From: Blattamonas nauphoetae
Lineage: Eukaryota; Preaxostyla; Oxymonadida
Direction of reading: 5' to 3'
Assembly (NCBI GenBank): GCA_033064195.1
Contig: JARBJD010000283.1
Span: forward strand, 1 to 64,000
DNA: 64,000 nucleotides
Shown: piece by piece, positions 30,576 to 42,446 of the stretch
How positions within the stretch are numbered: the first letter of the stretch is position 1
How the letters are laid out: each line of letters begins with the position of its first letter
Position numbers and translations under genes: made by a program
The notes under the pieces: generated by a model
What the model was told of the DNA's origin: nothing
The model's input: only the letters and a program-made list of their open reading frames with translations
The model's database searches: none

Positions 30576-32811
30576 TAGGCATGGCTGACCGGCCAAAAGT
30601 GCCGGTCAGTGTCACCCTGGAATAATCAAAAGGGTCAGATCTCAACAATTCAATAAATCACATTCTATACTCGAGAAATCGGAGAGCAAGTAGGTATACA
30701 TGTCAAGATTTGCTTGCAGAAGCCGTTCGGTGGCCTCCTTTATGCGTATCAGAGAGATTTCTACAACAATGGGAATAATGATCACTATCATCACGTCCAA
30801 CACTGCTCTCCAAAGAAATCTGCTTGAAATACTTGATTGTCTCCTCAAAATCGAAGCGACGTAGCTGTCCAGCTCTGTCAATACGAAGAAAGGGAGGATG
30901 TTACAGGACAACCGTCCAACGTGCTGTTCTTCGTCCTCTCGCTTCTGTCCAACATCTCAACAATGCATGAGATTGTTCCGATGATCCTGCGAAACAGAAG
31001 TAGAACGACACTCCTCCTTTCAGACCTTGTGCAGAGTGCTGATCAACTGCCTGGACCCGCAGGTGGACGAGGAGGAAGAAGAGGACTAGGCAGGCATGCC
31101 CCAGAAGAAGAGCGAGTATTTGGACGACCACACACTCTTCGTGCGTGTTCACACCCTGCTCGACATCGTGCGAGGGATCATAGCGCCAAAGAAGGGGAAG
31201 GGCGAGAAGGAGGGCGAGGCAGACGTGGATGAGAGCGAGTTGCTGCAGATGCTCCTCCACCTGCTCAGCGTGAGTGTCGTCCTCTCTCCACTCACCACTC
31301 CCTCCGAGAAGAAGAACAAGAAGAAATCGAAGTCAACTGAGACGAACGAGCAGAAAGTCCGTCTTGCAGTGTCGTTGCTCGACGAGCGGGACGGATGGGA
31401 TGTGCGGAATGCTGCGATTCAGCTGGGCGTCGAAAGAGGCGACGCAACGGTTGTTGGATACGGTCTGGCCATTCTCAGCTGTGGAGGAGCCTATCATGAC
31501 AGAGGACCATGACATGTGTTTGGAGGACCGTCTACTTCATACAAAAAATCTATTTTCAGTTTCACACTCACCATACGATAACTTCCCCAACACCAACGCC
31601 TTTCGTCTATCCATCGCCCACCAAACAAGAGTCCAATTCTCTCCCTCCCCTATCAGAGTACTCCTCATTCGTGTGCTCCTCCTCCTCTGCTATGGATTTG
31701 GTACACCAAGTGGGGATGAAAGGCAAGATGACCGAATCTATTGTAGTCCTTGCTCTAAATCCAACAAGCACCACCATTTGTGTGCCCACTAACACACAAC
31801 AAGTATCCGCGTCAAACTCTGAAAATATCTCCACATTTCGCTCGATACGGCACGCTAACATGAGAAGGACAAACAACATCAGCCTCTCGCCGAATTCCGA
31901 TGCAGATCCCATTCTCCGCCGATACGCAGCTGCTGTTACAATCGATACGTCTGATACGTGGAATATCTTCGTGTTTGGAGGAGTCGAGGACGTGATGGTG
32001 GATGGCGACCTCTTTTCCATCGACCTGTCCGTACCCGCCGCACCCAAATACAAACTCCTCACCCAAAGCATCGACAACATCCCCTCGCCCCGTGCCAACC
32101 ATCGCACCGTTGCTGGACTGGGGAAGATGTGGCTGTTCGACGGTGTCACGAAAGGCGACGTCCTCCTCAACGATCTCTTCTTGCTCTCGTTTGAGGCCAA
32201 AAATGCCACCCCACACACACAAACACTCTCTCCCAAACCACCAGCACGCGAATCCTTCTCCTTCTGCGAGCACAGCGGACGTTTGTTCATCTTCGGCGGA
32301 GCAGGAAGAGGCGACAGGATGAGACTGCCAGCCGTGATCTCTGGGTGTACTCGCTTGTCACACGCTGTTGGACGAAGCGTGAGGGCTCGTTCGCACGCAA
32401 GCTGAATTGGGAGGCTGCAGCCAACTCAAGCAGCGTTCCGCGCATGAAACTCGACTTCGTAAGCAACGCAAACTCGTTCCCACTTCATTCAAAATGTGTT
32501 TCTATCCTCTCCAAAATTCTGAATTTCAAAACAAAGTCGAAGAGCAACCCATAATTGCCTTTTGAACTCATCACTGGGAAAAATATCCAAAAATAAGTTA
32601 GCAAGAGATGAATTGAAGTGAAAATTATATATGTGTTGCATATCCGAAGACAGATCACGGATACTCACGTTCTCGATGCGAAATGCAGTTTGTACGAATC
32701 CCCTTCGGAGAAATGGTAACTCTGGATTATGGGTTCCCAAATTTCTCCGGTCAGTGACCGTCAGTACTTTTCGATGAAAACTGACCGGTCAGTGCCGGTC
32801 AGCCATGCCTA
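30576..32811. mobile_element. hAT-type non-autonomous element carrying host-gene sequence
   Basis: Both ends read TAGGCATGGCTGACCGG inward, close to the hAT terminal consensus (CAGxGxTGGC). An exact 8-bp direct repeat, CTTAACCC, flanks them (30568-30575 and 32812-32819), the hAT hallmark. Subterminal GGTCAGT/ACTGACC motifs are frequent at both ends. No transposase is present; the interior is a GC-richer, gene-like segment with Kelch-type coding sequence. This looks like capture of a host gene fragment. Confidence 0.85.
31096..32480 (+). pseudogene. Captured host-gene fragment with Kelch repeats, degenerate
   Basis: From 31096 a helical, Lys/Glu-rich stretch reads HTLFVRVHTLLDIVRGIIAP. From about 31915 Kelch-type blades appear: WNIFVFGGVED, then PRANHRTVAGLGKMWLFDG and SFCEHSGRLFIFGGAG. 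The expected blade continuation LWVYSLVTRCWTKREG is in another frame from about 32335, so a frameshift lies near 32310. A TAG at about 31088 precedes the first stretch. The source is probably an intracellular HEAT/Arm-plus-Kelch scaffold protein of the host. It is unlikely to be functional. Confidence 0.55.
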
Positions 32812-33770
32812 CTTAACCCGGATGAACGCCTCAAAAGTGTGGTTTCGATGACAATTTTCTGTGTAATGAATCTTTTAGGCTCAATTTTGCTCTCAATCGC
32901 TGGGGATCGATGATCAACCCACGTCATCGTAGATCTTGTTTCACTGATTCATTCTTTCCATAAAATCTAAATTGATTCAAAAATCAAAGATGAAATGACT
33001 TAGAGAGAATGTCGATCAGGGAAGGGAATGATGTCTGCTCGTTGTTGGAGAGCGTTCGTTGGATTGACTGAGGACGGTTCGATATTGATCGTACTGCGCT
33101 AAACAATTGCTGGCTGTGTATGTTGACTTCAATTGCAACCATTTTCTGAATCGTGCCGTTCGAGTCGCGCTGATGGAGAGCAGGAGAAGGCGAATTGATG
33201 TCGATCCGCAGGCGAGAGGAATCTAGAGGCTTGACAATGCTAAGTAAAGAAAGAAAGTTGTGCTGATCCAAAATGCCGGGACATATAAGGAGGATACAAG
33301 TTTCGAGGTGAAGATCAGCATTGGAGATCCCATGATGGATCCAAGTCGCAGAGACCATAGAATCTGCTGTTTGGGTTGTGATTTCGTTGGACAAATTCAT
33401 AGATGGTCGAAATGATGTAGTGGCTGGCGAATTATCGAAGGCAAGAAGCAAGATCTGACTCTACGTCGATGATTTGGTGGAACTGTCCAATACAGAGATT
33501 GACGATCCATCATATCCTGATGTCGAACATATAGCAAAGGATGAGTGCATACCACCAGAAATGATCTTGTTTGTTTGTTAATATGCAGCTGATTGTCGTG
33601 TTCATTTGAATTCCACCCATGAGTCTTGCATTTTTGTACCAGTTGACAAACAAAGACCATAAGGAGTATCATCTAAATGATTAAATTGAAAGGAATCTGA
33701 AATGTGTTTTCGTCCGGGTTAAGGAACATATCCGGGTTTGTGGCACGACTATAACCTGGGAGTATGCAAT

Positions 33771-35228
33771 TATACTACCCGACACGACGTCTTGATCCGG
33801 CTGTAAAACGGTTTTATTTTTCCGAATAAAGAGACTATATTTTTTAATTTTCTATCAATGATAATTGAGAGAGTTCAACACCTTGTGACAAAAAATTGGA
33901 CACCAAAAAATTCTGAATGACGTGAAAACTGTAAAACAAAATTAATGATGGACATGCTCTTCGCGACATGACACGTGATTCACCTCATCCTGCTCGATCC
34001 CTGTAACTTTAAATTGTTTTAACTTTACGAGAGTTTCACTCGAGGAGTAAATTACAGAATGAGAGAACGATGTTTTCATTACTTTCTTGTGGGATCGAGT
34101 TCTCACCTCCCACGATTTTTGGATGAAGGAAGTCTATTGTGACGTAAATCGCATAATTTTCAAAAAGAATTGAAACGAACGTTCACGAAATGTATTTGAT
34201 GAGGTTAAAGTCGAAAAAGATTGATTGAACGTATTTCTGACCGATATTGATCTGTTTGATTCTTGGAAGTTATATCCAGTTTCTTGTTTCAACCAGTATT
34301 ATCACTGAGAAGGACCCGTGAGTGGTGGTGAGGGTCCATCTTTCCCTCAGTGCGAAATGTGACGAATGATCAAGGTATTGTTTTCCGTCAATGATCTCTT
34401 CCGTCACGACAAGTTTTCAGTTTCAACTCATCCCTGCACATCACCAAATCCCAAGTTTGCTGAGATGAATACACAACCTTGATTCTCAGCGTGGTGTGTC
34501 TTTTCTCTTTGTGACTTCTTGAATTTATCTAGTCAATTCTCACACAGATTCTTCACAACACCAAACTGACAAAGCTCAAGAAAGAAACATTTCGAAAGAG
34601 TCTCATTTTCAAAGGCGTGGCGATTTTGAAAATGATGGAGAAGAATGTGAGGAACTCTGTGCGCTTTGTGAAGACCAATTCGATACACTTTGACGAATCG
34701 CTGGAAGAAACAGTGTGATTTTTTGATTTTGATGTCTCTCTTTCGATGAACAGCTGAACTGTATGACACGTTTTTGAATCCAATTCGAACAGAATGCAAT
34801 GTCTTGATGGTTTCGTGCTGTGGCTGGCCTTTTCATTTCACAACTACCTGTTGATCGTCTGTGTTCACCGCATCGGTGTCCTTGGATACTACATTGACAC
34901 AGTTATGGAGCGAGCGAGTTGACTCTAATCTTCCTTCTCCTTTTCTTCATTTCATCTGCTTCTATCATTCTCTTGACATTCACAATCTTGGATCCATGCA
35001 GGAGTGATATCGGATGTGAATCACGTGTCATGTCGTTCGGAGTATGTCCCCATACAGTAGCATTTCATGTCATTCTCTCTTATTTTTCACTGTTGGTTTT
35101 CCAAAAAAATCACAGAGATGGATAACTCAAGGTAGTTGATGATAGTGAAAAAGGAACTCTCAACTCTCTCTTGTTATGTCAAAAAACAAAAATTACAGCC
35201 GGATCAGGTCGTCGTGTCGGGCAGTATA
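33771..35228. mobile_element. Non-autonomous element with about 35-bp TIRs
   Basis: The left end TATACTACCCGACACGACG and right end CGTCGTGTCGGGCAGTATA are inverted copies, and the match goes on through TGATCCGGCTGTAA on the left and TTACAGCCGGATCA on the right. TA is present at both edges. The interior has no recognisable coding sequence. It starts 18 bases after the previous element. Confidence 0.65.
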
Positions 35229-35704
35229 GGATGTCCCCCCCGTGGAATCTCAACATACAACAAATTTCTCGCGTTTCTTTCCACAAAATGTCGAGTAAAA
35301 CTTGTCGTGAAGTGGTTTTAAGAATAAATTATAAACATCAAAATACCCTGTTTTCGTGACGACGACGAATCTAAAACCGGCTTTTCATCGTTACAAGGGA
35401 ATGATAGCATCTGAACCGAAGGTGAGACGATAAGAAGAGAAAAGTAGTATCACTGTGACGAGGAAAATGAGATATAGTCTTGGCATCATTCTTGAAGGTT
35501 CTTGATGAAGACCCATTTTTCAAGCGAGGGGACATCACCAACGACAATCTCCCACCTCCTATTTTGGCAGAAAGGTGTCCAGAATCTGGGGGTGTCCAAA
35601 TCCTGGGATTTTTTTAAATTACAGGTGTCCATTTCTGCGTTTTTTCGACAAGTGTCCACTTTTCTGGAAAAGAGATCAATGGTGTCCAATTTTTTGGACA
35701 GCTC
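35229..35704. other. No gene; short GTGTCC-type repeats
   Basis: At 35575-35700 the motif GGTGTCCA recurs five times at uneven spacing with TTTTTGGACA inverses. The same motif occurs at 29630-29645 and 33890-33905, so it may be a short interspersed repeat. No gene is seen. Confidence 0.4.
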
Positions 35705-36341
35705 CCAACACCCAATCTTCGTTCGTTCTCCAATCATTTCTGACACAATTCAGAATTGCTCCAAACACACATACCTGCTTCTTCAATCATATCCATGACA
35801 TATGATGAAAATGAGATTCCAAGGACAACAGAAATCAGCGTTGCGAAAGATGATTGATTCAACTCCTCCAGAAACCTTAAATTGCAGGAGTCAGTGCAGA
35901 TCCACACGGAATGACGCTGTTAGATTGCAATCACTGACGGAAAGAAGCGAATCTGTTGGATTGGAGATGGAGGTGATGTTTGGCTTGTGAACAGCAAAGG
36001 TCTGGAAATGATGGTAGGAAATCAAAAACAGGATGACATCATGGAAAGAAGAAGACAATGTACTGTTGTGTCCGAATCATAAAGTGAAATTGAAAGTGGA
36101 AAAGTGAAGTGGTTAGAAGAACACGAATGTGGAGATGATGACTTGGAGAGTCAGACAGAGGAACAACAGAAGCAGAATGAGGAAGGAAGTGTGAAGGAAC
36201 TGGGGATTGACCAATTCTCTCTCGTTTGCACAAACCAAACACGAAATGGAGCAATGTGTGTTCTCAAAGAAAAACGATCGATGGATTCGTTGATTATTTG
36301 GGATTGGTTGACTATTGAAGCTTATTTTGGACAGTGAGTGA

Positions 36342-38410
36342 TTATTGACCGCTGAGCATGAGTTTCAAGTCGTCGTCTGGGTTTGTGATTGTTCTGAGGC
36401 CGAACTTGTCTTGGAGGACAGACCAGATGGTGTGATCGAAGAAAAGAGGAAGGGACGGGCCGAGGAAGATGTTCTTGCATCCGACGTGGAGGAGGGAGAG
36501 GAGGTCGGCGACGGCCTTCTGCTCGAACCAGCTGAGGCAGTACGAGACGGGGAGGGCAGTGAGGGGCAGATGGAGGGCAGCGGCGAGGGAGGAGAGGACA
36601 GAGAGGAGAGTGTGTGTGTCGTTGCACTGGCCGACGTCGATGAGTCTTGGGATTCCGGGAAGTGCCTCTTGGGTGTCGAGTCCGAGTCTGTTGAGGCGGA
36701 AGCGTCCGCACGCGAAGGTGAGGACGATGGTGTCTTTGGGGGTGGCTTTGACGAGGTCGGTGAAGTAGTGTCGGGAGGTCTCGAAGCCGTCGCAGCCGCC
36801 GACGACGAAGATGTGTTTGAGTGTGCGCTGTCGGATGGCATCTGCGATCTGCGGGACGAGGGCAGTGAGGGTGTTCTCGCCGAAGCCAGTGAGGACGTGA
36901 CGGCGAGTGAGGCAGCGAGAGTGGTCAGTGGGAGGAGCAGTCTCTTCGCCAGTCTCGTCCACTTTCCACTCGCCAACATCGAACGCGGGGAGGTCGAGGG
37001 CAGACTGGATGATGGGAGTGAAGTCGAGGGGCTGGCCGTCCATGCCGCCCTCGATGCGCTTCACGCCGTCACAGCCGACAGGTCCCATGGCGAAGACTCT
37101 GTGCTTGTACGAGTCTGGAGGAGGGATGAGGCAGTTTGTGGTGAAGAGGACAGGGCCTGGGAACATGGGGATCTCGAAGCGCTGGTTCTGCCAGGCGGTT
37201 CCGAAGTGGCCAGCGAGGGCGGGGAAGGCAGCGAGGGCAGGGTAGGCGTGTGCGGAGAGCATCTCGCCGTGTGTGTACACTCGGATGGGCTTGTCTCCGA
37301 TCTGGGCGAGGAGGTCGTTGAGAGCGGCGTAGTCGTGGCCAGTGACGAGAATGGCCTTGCCGGGCTGCGGACCCCACTTGACTGGTGTTGGCGTGGGGTC
37401 TCCACAATCAGCGACGTTGGCGGTGTTGAGAGTGCGGATGGTGTCCTCGTTGGCCTCTCCGCACAGAAGCACGTGGGACAGGATGGCGTCCACGTCGGTG
37501 GACTCGGAAGCGACGAAGGCGAGGAGGCGAGGGAGGAGGTGGAGGAGGGCAGCAGGCTTCTTGTTCTGGCGCAGGCAGTGGTAGCCGTACGCAGCCGACC
37601 CTTTGAGGGAGTACACGATGAGCTCGTGCAGCCCGCAGATGGTTGAGCCGAGACGAGCGAGGCGAGCAGGAACATGCAGACGCTCGTCGTTGGTGGTGGG
37701 TGTCCAGTCGACGTATTCTGAAGAGATGGGGAGAGTGAGAGGGATGACAGGAAGAGAGATCACGTGAAGGGAGAAATAGGGATGAGAAGGGAGGAAGAGA
37801 GAAGAGAAGGGAGAAATAGGGATAATAAAGGAGGAAGAGAGAAGAAAGCTAGAGATAGAGATGAAAAAAAATTAAAATGAAAGATCAAATGATCCGACGC
37901 AATCATTTGACAGATCCCACAATGACAAAGCGAACAGGCGAGACAAGAACAGGACAGGAGGAGGACGAGGGGGAACAAGAGGATGGCACACGATTGTTGA
38001 AGTATTGTGCAGTTGGCTCGCATTTGGCTTCAGCTCTGACGAGATTCTTGAGTTCGTCGAGAAGCGAGGCGGCTTGGGCGACGGCCTTTGCGTGGTGGGC
38101 GGTGTCGAAGTTGGTGTTGGTGAGTGTCATGAAGAGGGCCTCGATGAGGAAGCGGGAGACGTGTTCGAGGTCGACGGATGGGTTGAGCTGCTTCGCTTTT
38201 TCGTGGACCACGCTCAGTGCCTTCAGGGCGTACACGATGGAGTCTTGTTCGCTGGCAATGGCAGGAACCTGTACAATTGTGATGGTTTGGAGTGAAGCAG
38301 ACCTTCAGACAACGTCCAACTTTGGTGCATCCTGTTGGGTGGATTGTCTGCTCACACTGGAAGCAGAACATGGGAGTAACATCTTCTATGTCAAAACTTT
38401 GCGTGGCCAT
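36342..38410 (-). CDS. hcp: Hybrid-cluster protein (hydroxylamine reductase), copy 1
   Basis: The gene has three exons: 38410-38303, 38268-37992 and 37717-36342, with GT-AG introns of 34 and 274 nt, giving about 586 residues. The N-terminal CFQCEQ...GCTKVGRC motif (Cx2Cx8Cx5C) is the class I cubane-cluster site. Hybrid-cluster ligands are His256 (GHD), Glu280 (HGEM), Cys324 (TNC), Cys437 (GGCDG, persulfide Cys), Cys465 (FACG), Cys493 (GQCND), and Glu527 and Lys529 (WFEQKA). All are present. HCPs reduce hydroxylamine and act on NO in anaerobes. No targeting peptide is obvious, so it is probably cytosolic. It differs from copy 2 by few, apparently synonymous, changes. Codons are strongly C/G-ending. 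Confidence 0.93.
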
Positions 38411-39531
38411 GGTGATATCTAGCAGATATTCGCAAATGACAAAGATACGAACCTTGAGAGGGCTAAATCAGTTTTGGATCGAACCATTTCTACGAGAGTC
38501 TTTGACATGTTCCGAGCAATACAATGATAAATCGATAATGAATCGGTGAATCGCTAGATATTGGAGTAGAATTGTTGCTTCTAGTCCAACCGATACTTTT
38601 GACCTTACTCTCTTCCAGTTATCTGACAACAAAACAGACTGGCCTTCGATCATGGAAACGAAGCGCCTTCGTCAGTTTCCAGACAACCCCCGGGATAATC
38701 CCCCAATTTACATGTTATTTTCGGAATTATCTACCTCCTTTAACAGCACTCAATGACTTAGCTAACTAAACTCCTCTCTCTCTCCTTCAAACTCTTCAGT
38801 GATATTCGCTCAAGTTTCACTTCTGACACACTCTTTCTAACAACTTCTGGGAATTCATTGGGACCGTATGCTGAAGATTCATGCATGAACTGATGGTTGA
38901 ATGAACAGATGATCTTTCTCCTTTCCTGAGGTGAAAATCGTCACAAGAAGGGACAACCTGATTTTCAGGCAAAGAGACAAAATGAAATGTTTAACAGATC
39001 GATGGAATTGTCCTTATGAACATGATATTTGATAGAGAGTGGATTAACTACACATAGGAAACGAAATCGATAGGTCAGAAGTGGAAATACATGTGTCACA
39101 TAGAGATACGTGCGGAAAGAATTCGATAAGAGAAGAATGTTTTGGAGTTCCGCGAAAGAGCGAGGAGAGATGAGTAGCGAAATTCTTTCTTTAGACAAGG
39201 AAAGGAGTTAGAAGAAGCTGAAAAGACAATGGAGATTTCGTGGTTATCTCGGTGGTGGTCTGGAAACTGACGAAGGCGCTTCGTTTCCATGATCGAAGGC
39301 CAGTCTGTTTTGTTGTCAGATAACTGGAAGAGAGTAAGGTCAAAAGTATCGGTTGGACTAGAAGCAACAATTCTACTCCAATATCTAGCGATTCACCGAT
39401 TCATTATCGATTTATCATTGTATTGCTCGGAACATGTCAAAGACTCTCGTAGAAATGGTTCGATCCAAAACTGATTTAGCCCTCTCAAGGTTCGTATCTT
39501 TGTCATTTGCGAATATCTGCTAGATATCACC
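38411..39531. promoter_or_regulatory. Shared divergent upstream region of the two hcp genes
   Basis: 1121 bases separate the two start codons. The 274 bases before each gene are inverted copies of each other (38411-38684 and 39258-39531) and so hold the same promoter twice. The 573-bp middle is unique. No classical eukaryotic core element is decided by sequence alone; the frames inside (for example 61 residues at 38468) are the same in both arms only because the DNA is. Confidence 0.6.
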
Positions 39532-41599
39532 ATGGCCACGCAAAGTTTTGACATAGAAGATGTTACTCCCATGTTCTGCTTCCAGTGTGAGCAGACAATC
39601 CACCCAACAGGATGCACCAAAGTTGGACGTTGTCTGAAGGTCTGCTTCACTCCAAACCATCACAATTGTACAGGTTCCTGCCATTGCCAGCGAACAAGAC
39701 TCCATCGTGTACGCCCTGAAGGCACTGAGCGTGGTCCACGAAAAAGCGAAGCAGCTCAACCCATCCGTCGACCTCGAACACGTCTCCCGCTTCCTCATCG
39801 AGGCCCTCTTCATGACACTCACCAACACCAACTTCGACACCGCCCACCACGCAAAGGCCGTCGCCCAAGCCGCCTCGCTTCTCGACGAACTCAAGAATCT
39901 CGTCAGAGCTGAAGCCAAATGCGAGCCAACTGCACAATACTTCAACAATCGTGTGCCATCCTCTTGTTCCCCCTCGTCCTCCTCCTGTCCTGTTCTTGTC
40001 TCGCCTGTTCGCTTTGTCATTGTGGGATCTGTCAAATGATTGCGTCGGATCATTTGATCTTTCATTTTAATTTTTTTCATCTCTATCTCTAGCTTTCTTC
40101 TCTCTTCCTCCTTTATTATCCCTATTTCTCCCTTCTCTTCTCTCTTCCTCCCTTCTCATCCCTATTTCTCCCTTCACGTGATCTCTCTTCCTGTCATCCC
40201 TCTCACTCTCCCCATCTCTTCAGAATACGTCGACTGGACACCCACCACCAACGACGAGCGTCTGCATGTTCCTGCTCGCCTCGCTCGTCTCGGCTCAACC
40301 ATCTGCGGGCTGCACGAGCTCATCGTGTACTCCCTCAAAGGGTCGGCTGCGTACGGCTACCACTGCCTGCGCCAGAACAAGAAGCCTGCTGCCCTCCTCC
40401 ACCTCCTCCCTCGCCTCCTCGCCTTCGTCGCTTCCGAGTCCACCGACGTGGACGCCATCCTGTCCCACGTGCTTCTGTGCGGAGAGGCCAACGAGGACAC
40501 CATCCGCACTCTCAACACCGCCAACGTCGCTGATTGTGGAGACCCCACGCCAACACCAGTCAAGTGGGGTCCGCAGCCCGGCAAGGCCATTCTCGTCACT
40601 GGCCACGACTACGCCGCTCTCAACGACCTCCTCGCCCAGATCGGAGACAAGCCCATCCGAGTGTACACACACGGCGAGATGCTCTCCGCACACGCCTACC
40701 CTGCCCTCGCTGCCTTCCCCGCCCTCGCTGGCCACTTCGGAACCGCCTGGCAGAACCAGCGCTTCGAGATCCCCATGTTCCCAGGCCCTGTCCTCTTCAC
40801 CACAAACTGCCTCATCCCTCCTCCAGACTCGTACAAGCACAGAGTCTTCGCCATGGGACCTGTCGGCTGTGACGGCGTGAAGCGCATCGAGGGCGGCATG
40901 GACGGCCAGCCCCTCGACTTCACTCCCATCATCCAGTCTGCCCTCGACCTCCCCGCGTTCGATGTTGGCGAGTGGAAAGTGGACGAGACTGGCGAAGAGA
41001 CTGCTCCTCCCACTGACCACTCTCGCTGCCTCACTCGCCGTCACGTCCTCACTGGCTTCGGCGAGAACACCCTCACTGCCCTCGTCCCGCAGATCGCAGA
41101 TGCCATCCGACAGCGCACACTCAAACACATCTTCGTCGTCGGCGGCTGCGACGGCTTCGAGACCTCCCGACACTACTTCACCGACCTCGTCAAAGCCACC
41201 CCCAAAGACACCATCGTCCTCACCTTCGCGTGCGGACGCTTCCGCCTCAACAGACTCGGACTCGACACCCAAGAGGCACTTCCCGGAATCCCAAGACTCA
41301 TCGACGTCGGCCAGTGCAACGACACACACACTCTCCTCTCTGTCCTCTCCTCCCTCGCCGCTGCCCTCCATCTGCCCCTCACTGCCCTCCCCGTCTCGTA
41401 CTGCCTCAGCTGGTTCGAGCAGAAGGCCGTCGCCGACCTCCTCTCCCTCCTCCACGTCGGATGCAAGAACATCTTCCTCGGCCCGTCCCTTCCTCTTTTC
41501 TTCGATCACACCATCTGGTCTGTCCTCCAAGACAAGTTCGGCCTCAGAACAATCACAAATCCAGACGACGACTTGAAACTCATGCTCAGTGGTCAATAA
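39532..41599 (+). CDS. hcp: Hybrid-cluster protein (hydroxylamine reductase), copy 2
   Basis: Mirror of copy 1. Exons are 39532-39639, 39674-39950 and 40224-41599, with introns of 34 and 273 nt; the splices join ...GRCLK to VPAIASEQDS and ...YFNN to QYVDWTPTT, restoring the normal HCP order. The intron positions are the same in both copies, so duplication came after intron gain. All cubane and hybrid-cluster ligands are kept. The 273-nt intron is made of pyrimidine-rich TCTCTTCCTC tracts. The encoded protein appears the same as or nearly the same as copy 1, giving two working doses. Confidence 0.93.
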
Positions 41600-42446
41600 T
41601 CATTTCCCATCCAAAATAATCTTCAATAGTCAACCAATCCCGAATAATCAACGAATCCATCGATCGATTTTCTTTGAGCACACACATTGCTCCATTTCGT
41701 GTTTGGTTTGTGCAAACGAGAGAGAATTGGTCAATCCCCAGTTCCTTCACACTTCCTTCCTCATTCTGCTTCTGTTGTTCCTCTGTCTGACTCTCCAAGT
41801 CATCATCTCCACATTCGTGTTCTTCTAACCACTTCACTTTTCCACTTTCAATTTCACTTTATGATTCGGACACAACAGTACATTGTCTTCTTCTTTCCAT
41901 GATGTTGTCCTGTTTTTGAATTCCTACCATCATTTCGATCCCTTTTCTGTTCACAAGCCAAACATCACCTCCATCTCCAATCCAACACACTCGCTTCTTT
42001 CCGTCAGTGATTGCAATCTAACAGCGTCATTCCGTGAGGATCTGCGCTGACTCCTGCAATTTGAAGTTTCTGGAGGTGTTGAATCAATCATCTTTCGCAA
42101 CGCTGATTTCTGTTGCCCTTGGCATCTCATTTTCATCATATGTCATGGATATGATTGAAGAAGCAGGTATGTGTGTTTGGAGGAATTCTGAATTGTGTCA
42201 GAAATGATTGGAGAATGAAGAGAGATTGGGTGTTGGATTGAGTGTTCTTTTGGGAGATGAGATTGGGAAGTAATCATTGGGAGTGAATGGGTGAGAAGGA
42301 GTGAGTTGGGAAGGATGGGGGAGAAATTGAGTGAGAGAAGTAGGGGAATAGAGAGAGAAAGGAGAAAGAATGGTTGTGGGATTGTAGAAAAGATGAAATG
42401 TGGGGATGGTGTTAGAAAGGAGGTAAAAGGTCAGAGTGTTTCGAAA

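Larger units (their letters stand above)
30539..33752. mobile_element. Non-autonomous element with about 45-bp TIRs, hit by a hAT insertion
   Basis: The left end ATAGTCGTCACACAAACCCG is mirrored at the right end (CGGGTTTGTGGCACGACTAT), and the match continues through GGATATGTTCCTTAACCCGG. The hAT element splits the left TIR. Apart from that cargo the remaining interior (32820-33750) has a 155-residue minus-strand frame with no recognisable domain. The left edge abuts the previous element at a TA. Confidence 0.6.
35705..42240. repeat. Large imperfect palindrome: two inverted arms of about 3 kb around a 573-bp centre
   Basis: The left arm (about 35705-38684) is the reverse complement of the right arm (39258 to about 42240); coordinates sum to 77942 across the inner part with a single 1-bp indel in an intron A-run. 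The centre 38685-39257 is unique. Inner arms, including introns and 274 bp upstream of each gene, look almost identical. Outer 600 bp beyond the gene stops show many substitutions and small indels. Each arm carries one hybrid-cluster protein gene. Confidence 0.9.

Noticed and set aside
31509-32405. Kelch-containing frame as a working gene
   Set aside because: The blade pattern changes frame near 32310, there is no convincing start, and it lies inside a hAT element.
36345-37646. 433-residue frame opposite the first hcp gene, and its twin at 40295-41596
   Set aside because: It is an antisense shadow of a G/C-ending-codon gene: acidic and Val/Glu-rich with no domain pattern, while the other strand has all hcp ligands.
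41230-41619. Arg/Pro/His-rich frames overlapping hcp exon 3
   Set aside because: Alternate-frame products of the C-rich third codon positions; present in both arms only because the DNA is duplicated.
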